Assembly (NCBI GenBank): GCA_026692665.1
Contig: JAPLOF010000062.1
Location: 62,001 to 126,000, forward strand
Source of the DNA: Planctomycetota bacterium
GTDB lineage: Bacteria > Planctomycetota > UBA1135 > GCA-002686595
Direction of reading: 5' to 3'
Length of the DNA stretch: 64,000 nt
The position numbers were made by a program, and so were the translations under genes. This document shows, piece by piece, positions 9,305 through 19,761 of the stretch. The notes beneath the pieces are model-generated. The model ran no database searches, was not told the DNA's origin, and saw only the letters and a program-made list of their open reading frames with translations. How positions within the stretch are numbered: the first letter of the stretch is position 1; each line of letters begins with the position of its first letter.

Positions 9305-12300
9305 ATGAGCTTCCAGGGAGACGTTGGCGGAATCGGCCTGGCCGATTTGTTGCAGAGCCTCGCGCGTGGACGAGCCGGCGTGCTCTCGCTCCATTCGAAG
9401 GACGGCCTCCGCGCCACGCTCGGCGTCGAGGACGGCTCGCTGCACCTCCTGCCCGAGCCCGAGGAGGACCCCGAGGGTTGGCGCAGGTTCGCGCGCATCG
9501 CCTGGGTCGACGACCCGGAGACCAACGTCGACGCGCTGCGCATGGAGGAGATCGCGCGCGCGCGCCGGCTCGAGACCCTCTACCGACTCCTCGATTCGAA
9601 CACCGTCCACTTCCGCTTCGCGCCCGGACCGGTGCCGAAGAAGCCCGCGGGCAGCGGCATCGGCGCGGCGGAACAGGGCCTCGAGCGCCCAGGCCCCGGC
9701 CGCGAATCGGTGTGGTGCGCACCGATGCAGATCGAGGGGATGCTCCTCGAGTACGCGCGCCTCAAGGACGACTGGGACAGCCAACAGACGACGTGGCGCG
9801 ACGTCGAGAACGTCGTCCTGCAACGACTCGACTCCGGTCCGATGAAGGGCGACGTCGAGCGCCTGCACCGCGTTTGCGACGGGACTTCGGGCCTGCTCGA
9901 GATGTCCGATCGCCTCGGCTGGTCGCTGAGGCAGACGCGCAACATCGCACTCCAGGAGCTGCGCCGCGGAGCGCTGCGGTTCTCGACTCCGCCCGAACTC
10001 CTCTACCTGGTTCAGCACGAGCTGGCGCGATCCCAGACCGAGCGCGCCGTCTCCCGCCTGCGTTCCTGGCTCGAGGTCGCGCCGGGTGGCCCGCTGGCGG
10101 AGATCGACGCCCACGGATTCGAGGCCGAGTGGGAAGCCAACCGCCTGCAGCCGGTGATCCACGCGCTTCCCGCGCGGAACGCGCGCTCGTTCCTCCGCCG
10201 GCTGGACCATGCGACGCCGTCGGCCGTGCTCTCGCTGGCGCGCTGGAAGGACTTCGTCCGCGAGAAGGCCAACGACCGCACGGGTCAGCTCCGCCTGATC
10301 GCGTGGCAGCTGCGTGCCTCGCCGGATCCGAACATCCCGAGCGTGCGCGATCTCCTGGCACTCGCGCGCTCGCTGCTGCGCGAGAACAAGCGTTTCGCCG
10401 CGGGCTCGGTGCTGCGCATCGCCGCCATGCGCGCTCCCGAGACCGCGCACGTGCGCCTCGAAGTCGGCCAGTGCATGGTCCAGGCCGGCATCGCGATCGA
10501 GGCCGTGCCGTTCCTCCTGGAGGTGATCCGCCCGAGCCTCGAGGCCGGGCACAGCGAGGAAGTGCTGCCGGCGCTCCGCAGCCTCAGCGAAGCCCTCCCC
10601 GACAACCGCGAGATCCGCCGCCTGTACATGAGGGCGCGCGCGCACGCGGTGCAGCGCACGCTGGTCAAGAAGCACTCGCTGGTCACGATCTCGGTGCTCC
10701 TCGCGCTGTCCGTGGGCGCGTTCGTCCAGTACTCCTCGCACAGGCGCACCGAGGATCAGCTGCAGGGCGTGCTGGCGCTCGCCGAAGACCCGGCCGCGGC
10801 CTTGAACGAGCTCGAGGCGACGTTCCCTGGAGACCCGTCGCCGCGCATCACTTCTCTGCGCGCCGAGCTGACCCAGCGCCGGCGGCTGGCGGAGACCGCG
10901 ATCCGGACCACCTGGACCGACCAGTACAACGGCGCCGCGGTGGAGTGCACCGTGGGCGACATGGAGCTCGGGCTGCGCCGCGCCCTGGCGGTGCCCGCCG
11001 CTCCGGCGTTGCGCGCGGGCGAAGAGCCGCTGCCGCTCATTTCGGACCTCTACAACGGGCTCGCCGCGCGGCTCGACGCGCAATTGGCGCAGTTCGGCGC
11101 CAAGATCGAGGACACCCAGGAGCAGCGCCGCGCCGAGGAGCGATTCCTCGCCCTGCTGCGCTCCCTCGAGGTTCCGATCGGAGCGAAGCCCCCGGAGCCG
11201 GCTCGCGAGTTCGCGAAGCGCCTGACGTCGATGCGCAAGCTCATCGAGGAACGCGGGGAGACGCGTGCGAAGGATCGCGCCGATCGCACCGCGCGCGACA
11301 CCCTCGCGCAGCAGGACGTCCTGATCAACACCGCGCGCGCCCACGAGAAGGCCGGGGACCACCAGCGCGCGCTCGAGACCTACCAGCGGTTCGTCGATAC
11401 CGACAAGAGCGGCACGATGGCCGGGTTGTTCGCCAGCGAGATCGCCAAGGTGGAGAAGCGCGTGCACCTCATCGCCGACGCGCGGGCGCTGTGCGAAGCC
11501 GGTCGCCAGTCCGAAGCCTATGCGCAACTCAAGGCCGAGTTCGGCCTGGAGGCGGACACGTGGCTCCTGCCCTGGCGGGTGACCACGATTCCGAGCGGTG
11601 CCCGGGCGAAGCTCCCCGACGGTACCGAGCGGGTCACCCCCTTCTCGCTCGAGACGACGTGGAACGATGTCACCGAGCTCACGCTCGAACTCGACGAGCA
11701 CGAACCGCACACCATCCACGCGCAGCACCCGGCCGACTACACGGTCCCCCTCTCGCGCGTGCCCGAGCGCGGCTGGTCGGCCCGTGGCCGCGTCGAAGCT
11801 CCGCCCGTCGCCGTCGGCGACGATCACGTCGTCGTGGATCGCAGCGGGGGCATCGCCCGCTTGTCGCGACACGGAGTCGTCGTGTGGGAGTCCCACCTCT
11901 CGTCGCTCGGGGGAGTCGGCCGAGCGCCCGTGTTCCTGCCGGGCCGCCCCGGTCACCTCCTCGTCGTCACCGAGGACGGTGAAGTGTGGATCGTCGACGC
12001 CTCCGATGGCTCCAAGGAAGGGCCCTGGTCGGCGGGCTCCCCGCCCATCGAAGGGCCCAGCTCCGCCCTCGACAGCGTCTGGATCCGCTTCCGCAACGGC
12101 AAGGCGTTCCGCTGGTCCGAGCGTCTCCTGCCGGAGGAGGCGGACGCCGCGAGCCTCACGGCTCCCGCCGAGCCAGGACAGGGATCGAACTCCGGCCTCG
12201 CCATCCTGCGCCGCCGCACGAGCGCCGCGACGACCTTCGCCTGCCCCTGGGCTCCGTACACGGTCGAGATCGGCGACGAGCTGTTCACGATCCGCTCCAG

Positions 12301-12439
12301 CGTCACGGGCGAGCGCGGCGCGAACGTGCGCCGCTCGGGCGAATGGACCTACGTCGCCTGGGAAGCGCCGAACGTGTCGATCCCGCGCGGTCGGCTGTGG
12401 ATCTCGGACGACAAGGGGCTGCGCGCCTTCGCGCCCTGA
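9305..12439 (+). CDS. DUF4388-domain protein with central TM and C-terminal propeller-like region
   Basis: MSFQGDVGGIGLADLLQSLARGRAGVLSLHSKDGLRATLGVEDGSLHLL is DUF4388-like; one TM (LVTISVLLALSVGAFVQY); C-terminal PQQ/propeller-like strands. Confidence 0.8.
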   Translation: MSFQGDVGGIGLADLLQSLARGRAGVLSLHSKDGLRATLGVEDGSLHLLPEPEEDPEGWRRFARIAWVDDPETNVDALRMEEIARARRLETLYRLLDSNTVHFRFAPGPVPKKPAGSGIGAAEQGLERPGPGRESVWCAPMQIEGMLLEYARLKDDWDSQQTTWRDVENVVLQRLDSGPMKGDVERLHRVCDGTSGLLEMSDRLGWSLRQTRNIALQELRRGALRFSTPPELLYLVQHELARSQTERAVSRLRSWLEVAPGGPLAEIDAHGFEAEWEANRLQPVIHALPARNARSFLRRLDHATPSAVLSLARWKDFVREKANDRTGQLRLIAWQLRASPDPNIPSVRDLLALARSLLRENKRFAAGSVLRIAAMRAPETAHVRLEVGQCMVQAGIAIEAVPFLLEVIRPSLEAGHSEEVLPALRSLSEALPDNREIRRLYMRARAHAVQRTLVKKHSLVTISVLLALSVGAFVQYSSHRRTEDQLQGVLALAEDPAAALNELEATFPGDPSPRITSLRAELTQRRRLAETAIRTTWTDQYNGAAVECTVGDMELGLRRALAVPAAPALRAGEEPLPLISDLYNGLAARLDAQLAQFGAKIEDTQEQRRAEERFLALLRSLEVPIGAKPPEPAREFAKRLTSMRKLIEERGETRAKDRADRTARDTLAQQDVLINTARAHEKAGDHQRALETYQRFVDTDKSGTMAGLFASEIAKVEKRVHLIADARALCEAGRQSEAYAQLKAEFGLEADTWLLPWRVTTIPSGARAKLPDGTERVTPFSLETTWNDVTELTLELDEHEPHTIHAQHPADYTVPLSRVPERGWSARGRVEAPPVAVGDDHVVVDRSGGIARLSRHGVVVWESHLSSLGGVGRAPVFLPGRPGHLLVVTEDGEVWIVDASDGSKEGPWSAGSPPIEGPSSALDSVWIRFRNGKAFRWSERLLPEEADAASLTAPAEPGQGSNSGLAILRRRTSAATTFACPWAPYTVEIGDELFTIRSSVTGERGANVRRSGEWTYVAWEAPNVSIPRGRLWISDDKGLRAFAP

Positions 12440-12477
12440 CGTGGAGCCGGGCCGCGGCCTCGGCTAGTCTGCGGGCG

Positions 12478-13473
12478 ATGTCCCGCCTCGTCTGGATCGT
12501 GGCGCTCGCCAGCGCGAGCCTGCAGGCCTGCGCCAGCGTGCCCGCGGCAGCAGCGCCGACCGAGTCCCGGACGGCGACCGAGCCGCGCTCCGAAGCCGCC
12601 GCGCCCCGGGCCGCGTCGACCGCCGCCCCGACCCCCGCCGCCCCGACCCCCGCCGGCTCGACCCCCGCCCCCACGACCCCCGCCCCCACGACCGCACCGA
12701 CGCCTGAAGCCGCGGCCGCGCCGGCCTCGTCGACACCCGCCGCCGCTCCATCCTCCAGCCCGACGCAGACGGCGCGCCGCGACCTGGCCTTGCCGCTCGG
12801 CTGGGACACGTTGCCCGCCGCCGCGTTCGAGGAGGCGCCGGCGCGCTGGAACCCGGACGGCGATGCCGGGCGCCTGGACGCCGAGGATCTGGGCCAACTC
12901 GTGCGCGCGCTCGACGGTTCCGCGCCGCGCGCGCTGCGGGCCGTGCTCCTCCTGGCCACCAGCGCGGCGCCGGAAGCGCGCGACGCCCTCCTGGCGCGAC
13001 TCGGCCGGCGGATCCGTCCCACGATGGACGCGTTCCCCGCCGTCGACGTCGCGGCGGCCGCGGCGCTCGGTCGCTCCGCGAACACGGCGGGCCTGGACGC
13101 GGGTGGCGCAGCCGCTCTCGCGGCGGGCCTGGACGAACTGGCCCGCGGACGGCGGCCGCATCCCCTCCTCGTCGTGCGCGTCGAGTGCGCCGCGGCGAGC
13201 GTGGCCCTGGGGCGGAACGAGGCGGCGACGTTGCTGCTTGCCGTCCTGCGCGAAGGCACGACGGCCCAGGACGCGCGCCCCAATTGGTCGCGCGGCGCCG
13301 CCCTGCCACTCCAGGACCTCGTGTTCGCGCAGTGGCGGGCCTCGGACGCGCTCACGCGGCGCGCCGGCGTCGTCAACACGTACGGCCCCGAGCAGAGTTC
13401 CGTCGAGCGCGCGCGCGCCGCGGACGAGATCGAGCGCGCCCTGGCCGCGCGCACAGCGAGCGGAGGATCATGA
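12478..13473 (+). CDS. Lipoprotein with Ala/Pro/Thr-rich linker
   Basis: MSRLVWIVALASASLQACAS lipobox; TAAPTPAAPTPAGSTPAPTTPAPTTAPTPEAAAAPASS linker. Confidence 0.72.
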   Translation: MSRLVWIVALASASLQACASVPAAAAPTESRTATEPRSEAAAPRAASTAAPTPAAPTPAGSTPAPTTPAPTTAPTPEAAAAPASSTPAAAPSSSPTQTARRDLALPLGWDTLPAAAFEEAPARWNPDGDAGRLDAEDLGQLVRALDGSAPRALRAVLLLATSAAPEARDALLARLGRRIRPTMDAFPAVDVAAAAALGRSANTAGLDAGGAAALAAGLDELARGRRPHPLLVVRVECAAASVALGRNEAATLLLAVLREGTTAQDARPNWSRGAALPLQDLVFAQWRASDALTRRAGVVNTYGPEQSSVERARAADEIERALAARTASGGS

Positions 13474-15518
13474 AGAAGTCATCGTCGGGACCGATCGCGA
13501 TCGCCCTGGGCCTCCTGGTCCTCACCCTCAGCGCGGCCTACTTCCTGCGCCGCGACGACTCCCCGCGCGCGCCGCAGTCCGTGGCCGTTCCGAACGCCGT
13601 CCCTCCGCCCGCGACGTCCACGGCGACACCGCCCGCGCACACGGTCTCGTCGGGGCCGACCCGACTCGCGGTCGCGGAGAGTCCTTCGGGCGCAGGTCAA
13701 TCGACGGTCCAGGAAACGGCCGCCGGTCGCTGGCAGGCGCGCGGCTCCGTGCGCGCGGCGTCGGGATCGGCCGCCGTCGCCGGCGCGCGCGTCGACGTCT
13801 GGTTGCGCCGTGCGGATGGAACCGCCGCGCCGCTCGGTCGCGCCACGTCCGGCGCGGACGGCTCGTACGCACTCGAGCTGTCGCGCCTCGAGGACATGGA
13901 GCATCTGCAGCTCGCGGCCGCACGCATCGAAGCACGCGTCGAGAACTCGGGCTTCCAGCCCGCGCAAGTGTCGGTCCCCCTCGAGAGCGCCGTGGCGAAG
14001 CGCGTGACGCTCGACGCGCGCCTCGCCGAGGGGGCCGCCGTGCGCGGCCGCGCCGTCGATTCGAAGGGCCAAGCCGTTCCGCGCGCAACCGCCGCGATTT
14101 CGCTCGCCGACGGCCGTTCCGGGCCGGGCGGACTCACGCTCGTGACCGAGGCCGAGGCCGACGAGGACGGCCACTTCGCGCTCGGATTCGCGACCGGCGG
14201 AAAGCTCCACCTGTCCGTGCGCGCCGACGGAATCGGCACCGACGCGCGCGAGATCGAAGTCGAGACGCGCCGCGACCGCGATGTCGGCGACGTGGCCCTC
14301 GTCGGCGGACCGCCGCTCGCCGGCGTGGTGTTGCACCTGGACGGCACGCCGGCGCAGAGCATGGAACTGTGGGCTCTCGAGGGCCAGACCTCGTTCCAGC
14401 CGGACGCCTTCGCAACCGTCGTTCGGCGCGCGCGCGAGGTCGAGCGCGACGGCGGGCTCTCCTGGTCGCGCGCCTTCACCGACTCGAAGGGCCACTTCGA
14501 GTTCCGCGGTCTGCGCCTCGACCACTACGCGCTGAAGGCCGCCGACCCCGCGATCGTGATCGAGCCGCGACAGGGACGCTGGGAACCCGGACAGACGAAC
14601 GTCCAGCTCGAGGTGCAGACGCCGCTGCTCGTCGTGCGGGTCGTCGACGAGTCCGGTTCCCCGGCCCCGGGCGCGATCGTCGAGTGCACCGAGCTCGGCG
14701 TCGAGGCCGACGGGACCTACTCGCCCGGCGGAGTCCGGCGGGTCGTGGCGCGCGGCCCGACCGCGTCGGCCACGTTCAGCGCGGACCCCGAGACGCCCTT
14801 GGCGTTGCGGGCCGTCCAGCGCAAGCACGTCGCGCCAGAGAAGATCGTCTTCTTCGGCCAGGGCACCCAGCACCTGGAGGAGACGCTCGTGCTCGCGCCG
14901 CGGCCGACGAATGGCGCACTGCGTCTGAGCGTGAACGGCGTGGATCCAGCCAAGGTCTCGTTGCGCGTGGCGCTGGCTTCGGCGACGACGGGGCAACGCG
15001 ACGAGGACCTGGGCGTCCTCGACGCCGACCCGCAGGGCCTCGTCGCCGGCGTGCCTCCGGGTGACCACCGGATCCTCGTGGACTTCGGGGGAGAGGCCGG
15101 CGCCTGGATGTTCCCCTGGAAGTCGACGGCCGCCGTGCGCGTCCTGCCCGGGGCGGAAACGGCCGTCGCGATCGAGCCCGTGCTCGGCGCGCGGCTCGCG
15201 ATCGACTGCGAGATCGTCGGACCTCCGCCTCCCGGGCTGGGCGACGCGTCGAAGCCCGCCGGCCAGCGCGAACGCTACGGAGCGCGGTTCGTCCTCGTGC
15301 CGGTGGGCGGCGGGGCGGAGCGATCGCTCGACCTGCGCCTCGGGACGGAGGACGTCTACCAGCTCCTGCCCGGCGAGGTCGCCGAGGCGCGCGACCTCCT
15401 GCCGGCCGGCGACTGGATCGTGCGTGTCGAGGGCACGCGCTGGATGTCGACGGAATCGCGGATCCGCCTCGTCCCCGGCCGCCGACTCGCGGCCGTGGTC
15501 GAAGTGCGCGGACGCTGA
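13470..15518 (+). CDS. Membrane-anchored protein with carboxypeptidase-regulatory-like (Ig-like) repeats
   Basis: ATG overlaps upstream TGA; N-terminal TM GPIAIALGLLVLTLSAAYFL; repeats such as VRGRAVDSKGQAVPRATAAISLADG and LVVRVVDESGSPAPGAIVECTELG. Confidence 0.78.
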   Translation: MKKSSSGPIAIALGLLVLTLSAAYFLRRDDSPRAPQSVAVPNAVPPPATSTATPPAHTVSSGPTRLAVAESPSGAGQSTVQETAAGRWQARGSVRAASGSAAVAGARVDVWLRRADGTAAPLGRATSGADGSYALELSRLEDMEHLQLAAARIEARVENSGFQPAQVSVPLESAVAKRVTLDARLAEGAAVRGRAVDSKGQAVPRATAAISLADGRSGPGGLTLVTEAEADEDGHFALGFATGGKLHLSVRADGIGTDAREIEVETRRDRDVGDVALVGGPPLAGVVLHLDGTPAQSMELWALEGQTSFQPDAFATVVRRAREVERDGGLSWSRAFTDSKGHFEFRGLRLDHYALKAADPAIVIEPRQGRWEPGQTNVQLEVQTPLLVVRVVDESGSPAPGAIVECTELGVEADGTYSPGGVRRVVARGPTASATFSADPETPLALRAVQRKHVAPEKIVFFGQGTQHLEETLVLAPRPTNGALRLSVNGVDPAKVSLRVALASATTGQRDEDLGVLDADPQGLVAGVPPGDHRILVDFGGEAGAWMFPWKSTAAVRVLPGAETAVAIEPVLGARLAIDCEIVGPPPPGLGDASKPAGQRERYGARFVLVPVGGGAERSLDLRLGTEDVYQLLPGEVAEARDLLPAGDWIVRVEGTRWMSTESRIRLVPGRRLAAVVEVRGR

Positions 15519-15556
15519 CGATCGGCCCGATCCGCTCCGCGGTACTCTGGTCGCCC

Positions 15557-17548
15557 ATGAACGGAATGGCGGACGAATCGGCCGACTTCCAGGACGTCCT
15601 CGACGCGCGCCTTGGACGACGCGCGGCCTTGCGCGGCCTGGGAGCGCTCGCCGCGGGGTTCGCCCTGAGCCGGGAGACGGAAGGGTCCGAGCACCTCTCG
15701 GACCCACGCGCCCCGGCGAGCACGGACGCGCCGTCGGCGGCGCGCGTCGAGGAATCGTGCTCGTCCCTGCGCTTCACCGAGGTCCCGCAGGGCGCGGACG
15801 ATCGCGTGCACGTCCCGCCCGGGCACGCGGCGCACGTGTTGATCGCCTGGGGTGATCCCGTCGTCGCGGGCGCCCCCACCTTCGACGCGCGCAGCGTGAC
15901 GCGCGCGCGGCAGGAGCTGCAGTTCGGGACCGAGAACGACTTCCTGGCGTTCCTGCCGCTGCCGCGCGGCTCGAGTTCGAGCACGCACGGACTCCTGTGC
16001 GCGAACCACGAGGGCTCGCGGCTCCACATGATGTTCGCGGACGTGCCGAACGCGGCGTTCGCGCTCGCCGAAGCCGACCGGGGGCACGTCGAGGCCGAGA
16101 TGGCCGCGCAGGGACACTCCGTGCTCGAGATCGAGCTCGCGGAGAACCGCTGGCGCGTCGTGCCGGGAAGCCGGTACGCGCGACGCATCACGGCCAGCTC
16201 GACGTGGATGCGCGCGACGGGGCCCGCGGCGGGACATCCGCGCCTCGTCACGCGGGAGGACCCGACGGGCACGCGCATCCTCGGGACCTTCAACTGCTGC
16301 GCCGGCGGCGTGACGCCGTGGGGCACCGTCCTCGTCTGCGAAGAGAACTTCAACAAGTACTTCGCGGGCTCCGCGTTCCCGGAGAGCGAGCGGCGCAACC
16401 ATGAACGGTGCGCGATCGGTGCCGAGATGGAGTACGGCTGGCACCGCCACTTCCCGCGCTTCCGCGCCGAGGAGGAGCCGCACGAGCCCAACCGCTACGG
16501 CTGGGTGATCGAGTACGACCCGTACGATCCCACGTCGGAGCCGAAGAAGCGCACGGCGCTGGGGCGCTTCAAGCACGAGGGTGCCACGACGGTTCTCGCG
16601 CCGGACGGACGGGTCGTCGTGTACATGGGCGACGACGACGAGCACGAGTTCGTGTACCGCTTCGTGACGGAGCGGCCCTGGAATGCCGCGGATCCGGCCG
16701 CGAATCGCGACCTGCTCGACGCGGGCACCCTGTCCGTCGCGCGCTTCGAGCCCGACGGCCGGCTCCTCTGGCTGCCCCTGGTGCACGGCGCGGGGCCGCT
16801 GACCGGGGCGAACGGTTTCGCGAGCCAGGCCGACGTGCTGATCGAGGCGCGCTCTGCGGCCTCGCTGCTCGGCGCGACGCGCATGGACCGGCCCGAGGAC
16901 GTCGAGGCGAACCCGGTCTCCGGGCGCGTGTACGTGATGCTCACGAACAACACGAAGCGGAAGGCCGGCGACTTCGACGGCCCGAACCCGCGCGCGCCGA
17001 ATCGGCATGGGCACGTGCTCGAGTTGATGCCTCCCGCGCTGCGATCGGGGGAGCGCGATCACGGCGCGAGCGAGTTCGGCTGGGAGCTCTTCCTGCGCGC
17101 CGGCGACCCATTCGAGCGGCCGGACGTGACCGAGATCGCGCAGCGCGCCATCTACCATCCCGACGTCACGCGCGACGGGTGGTTCACGTGCCCCGACAAC
17201 ACGACCTTCGACCCCCTCGGCCGGATGTGGATCGCGACCGACGGCGGCGCGCGCAAGGGCATTGCGGACGGGGTGTGGGCCACGGACACCCTCGGCCCCG
17301 GACGCGCGTTGACGCGCCGGTTCTTCCGCGCGCCCGTCGGAGCCGAGGTGTGCGGGCCGTGCTTCACGCCGGACGGCACGACGCTCTTCGTGGCCGTGCA
17401 GCACCCGGGCGAGAGCGACGCGCGCGGCCGATCGGACGGCGTGGCGTTCGCGAACCCCACGGCGCGCTTTCCCGACTACGAGGACGACCACCCGGCGCGG
17501 TCGGCCGTCGTGGCGATCCGCCGCGCGGACGGCGGACCGCTCGGGTGA
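15557..17548 (+). CDS. PhoX/DUF839-like alkaline phosphatase family protein
   Basis: Tat-like GRRAALRGLGALAAGFAL; HGLLCANHEG, FNCCAGGVTPWGTVLVCEEN, GWVIEYDPYDP, KHEGATTVLAPDGRVVVYMGDDDEHEFVYRFV, CFTPDGTTLFVAVQHPGE. Confidence 0.9.
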   Translation: MNGMADESADFQDVLDARLGRRAALRGLGALAAGFALSRETEGSEHLSDPRAPASTDAPSAARVEESCSSLRFTEVPQGADDRVHVPPGHAAHVLIAWGDPVVAGAPTFDARSVTRARQELQFGTENDFLAFLPLPRGSSSSTHGLLCANHEGSRLHMMFADVPNAAFALAEADRGHVEAEMAAQGHSVLEIELAENRWRVVPGSRYARRITASSTWMRATGPAAGHPRLVTREDPTGTRILGTFNCCAGGVTPWGTVLVCEENFNKYFAGSAFPESERRNHERCAIGAEMEYGWHRHFPRFRAEEEPHEPNRYGWVIEYDPYDPTSEPKKRTALGRFKHEGATTVLAPDGRVVVYMGDDDEHEFVYRFVTERPWNAADPAANRDLLDAGTLSVARFEPDGRLLWLPLVHGAGPLTGANGFASQADVLIEARSAASLLGATRMDRPEDVEANPVSGRVYVMLTNNTKRKAGDFDGPNPRAPNRHGHVLELMPPALRSGERDHGASEFGWELFLRAGDPFERPDVTEIAQRAIYHPDVTRDGWFTCPDNTTFDPLGRMWIATDGGARKGIADGVWATDTLGPGRALTRRFFRAPVGAEVCGPCFTPDGTTLFVAVQHPGESDARGRSDGVAFANPTARFPDYEDDHPARSAVVAIRRADGGPLG

Positions 17549-17554
17549 GACGGT

Positions 17555-19669
17555 TCAGCCGGCGGCGACCGGCTTCTCGGCGTAGTCGACCTCGTACGGC
17601 GGCATCGCGCCGCCCGGACCCTGCAGGTAGTGCTCGAACCACTGCATCATCCGCACGGCATAGTCGAGGCGCGACGCGGCCTTGCGGTTGCCGTGTCCCT
17701 CGCCCGGATACAGCACGAGGCGCACGGGCGCCTGGCTGCGCAGCTTCATGTGGCGGTACATCGTGCGCGACTGGCCCGGGTCGACGCGCGGATCGTCCTT
17801 CCCGTGCAGGATCAGGAGCGGCGTCTTCGACTGCGCCGCGTACGTGATCGGCGAGCGCTCGCGCGAGTGGTCGACGTCGTCCCACACGCGCTTCAGCGCG
17901 TGGACGTTGAACTCCTCCTCGGGGATGTCCGTGGTGCCGAACTTCGAGAACTTGTCGGAGATCCCGACGAACATGACGCCGGCCGCGAAGTGCTGCGTGA
18001 GCTTCGTCGAGCACCACGCCGTCGCGTAGCCGCCGTACGAGCCGCCCGTCACCCCCACCTTGTCCTTGTCCACGAGGCCGATCGACACGAGGTGGTCGAC
18101 CGCGTCGACCAGGTCGTCGAACTCCTTTCCACCCGCGTCGCCCTGCGAGCTCTTCTGGAACGCGACGCCGCGGCCCGTGCTGCCGCGGTAGTTCGGGTAG
18201 AAGACGGCGAAGCCCTTCGCCGCCGCGATCTGGCCCGGACGGCTGTAGTTCGTGGCCCAGCCGTTCGACTCGTGCGCCTCGGGGCCGCCGTGCACGGACA
18301 GGATCAGCGGGTAGCGCTGGCCGGCCTTCTCGCCCGCCGGGTGCACGAGGACGCCCTCGAGCTCGAGCCCGTCACGGGCCTTCCAGCGCACGACTTCCTG
18401 CTTCGCGAACTCCATGTTCTCGAGCAGCGGGTTCGAGATCGTGCGACGCTTCGGCCCGGCGTCGCCGTGGCGCATCGTGTAGACCTCGGGCGTGTGGCGC
18501 GGCGTGTGCGCCACGAAGGCGGCGGTTTGCCCGTCGTTCGACACCGAAGCGCCGTTGAAGATCGCGGCCCCCGCGGGCACCAGCGTCTTCTGCGCGCCGG
18601 CGTTGGCGACGTTGACCTTCTCGAACGAGGTCTCGCAGCCCTTCGCTGCGACGATCAGCGCGTGGCCGTCGGGCTGGAAGTCGAAGGCGACCGCGGCGCC
18701 CTCCCAGTTGTCGCCCAGGGGCTGGATCATCACCGGCCCCGAGTTCGGCTCGCTGGCCCAGGCGACGAAGGTGGTCGCGGCCGGATCGTGCAGGTCCGAG
18801 CCCATGATCGTCGCGACCCACTTCGCGTCCGGGGTCCAGCCGATCGTCCCGAGCTTGCCCGGGTTCTCGATCCGGTGCAGGACGGTGCCGTCCTTCGAAT
18901 CGACGACGCGCACGCGCGTCCGCATGTACTCGTCGTCGACGAGGGGCGTCGGCGCGACGGCCAGCGCGAGGCGCGTGTCGACCGGACTCCACACGCACTG
19001 GTGGACGTGGCCCTCGACGGCGAGCCTGCGCGGCGCGGCGGCGCCCTCCTTCGTCGCGGCGATCCAGACGCGCGAGAAGGCGCCGTCCTCCTCGTACACC
19101 TGCTGTTTGAAGCCCTTGTCCTCGCGTGCCTTGCGTTCCTTCGAGACGGGCTCCGGCGCGACGAGGGCAACCTCGCTGCCGTCGGGCGAGAAGCTGAACG
19201 TGCTGATCGACGTGTCGAGCGACGCGACCTTGCGCGACTCCCCGCCGTCGGTGCGGACGGCGTAGAGCGCGGTCTCCTTGTCCCCCTCGCGCTTCGCGAG
19301 ATAGGCGATCGACTTCGAATCCGGCATCCAGGCGATGCGCCCCACGTTCACCTTGCCGGTGACGAACGGCCGCGAGACGCCGCTCGCGAAGTCGAGCACG
19401 TGGAGCTCGATCCACGGCGTGCCGTCCTCGTCCTTCCACGCCGTCCGGGGCACGGCCAGCGTGTACGCGACCTGCGCGCCGTCCGGCGACAGGGCGACCG
19501 CCGTGACGGAGCGCAGCGTCTCGACGTCCTGCGGGCTCCAGGACATCGTCGCCGCCTCCACCTGGGAGTCGGCGCGCGCGGTGCGCACCTGGCTGGTCGA
19601 GCACGCAGAGCCCAGGAACGGCGCCGCGAGGAAGAGAAGGGGGAGGAACGAGAGGATCCGTCGCGCCAT
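17555..19669 (-). CDS. S9-family peptidase (acylaminoacyl-peptidase-like), lipoprotein
   Basis: Lipobox FLGSACSTS; TolB-like repeats SPDGAQVAYTL; catalytic GVTGGSYGGYATAW, HGKDDPRVDPGQS, GEGHGNRK. Confidence 0.93.
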   Translation of the reverse strand: MARRILSFLPLLFLAAPFLGSACSTSQVRTARADSQVEAATMSWSPQDVETLRSVTAVALSPDGAQVAYTLAVPRTAWKDEDGTPWIELHVLDFASGVSRPFVTGKVNVGRIAWMPDSKSIAYLAKREGDKETALYAVRTDGGESRKVASLDTSISTFSFSPDGSEVALVAPEPVSKERKAREDKGFKQQVYEEDGAFSRVWIAATKEGAAAPRRLAVEGHVHQCVWSPVDTRLALAVAPTPLVDDEYMRTRVRVVDSKDGTVLHRIENPGKLGTIGWTPDAKWVATIMGSDLHDPAATTFVAWASEPNSGPVMIQPLGDNWEGAAVAFDFQPDGHALIVAAKGCETSFEKVNVANAGAQKTLVPAGAAIFNGASVSNDGQTAAFVAHTPRHTPEVYTMRHGDAGPKRRTISNPLLENMEFAKQEVVRWKARDGLELEGVLVHPAGEKAGQRYPLILSVHGGPEAHESNGWATNYSRPGQIAAAKGFAVFYPNYRGSTGRGVAFQKSSQGDAGGKEFDDLVDAVDHLVSIGLVDKDKVGVTGGSYGGYATAWCSTKLTQHFAAGVMFVGISDKFSKFGTTDIPEEEFNVHALKRVWDDVDHSRERSPITYAAQSKTPLLILHGKDDPRVDPGQSRTMYRHMKLRSQAPVRLVLYPGEGHGNRKAASRLDYAVRMMQWFEHYLQGPGGAMPPYEVDYAEKPVAAG

Positions 19670-19761
19670 GAGTCGGGGGGCTCCAGGGGCGCCGGGTTCG
19701 AGGCGCTCCGCGGGGCGCAGGATAGCCGCTCGAACGCGGCGCGAAACGTTCGAGTCGCGTG

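Noticed and set aside
8639-11956. 1105-aa minus ORF
   Set aside because: Antisense shadow of the MobA-like and DUF4388 genes; low-complexity R/E/A/H composition.
13479-15707. 742-aa minus ORF
   Set aside because: Shadow frame opposite the Ig-like repeat protein.
17549-17554. Only 6 nt between convergent PhoX-like and S9 peptidase stop codons
   Set aside because: Tight convergent packing is ordinary; no shared hairpin was evident.
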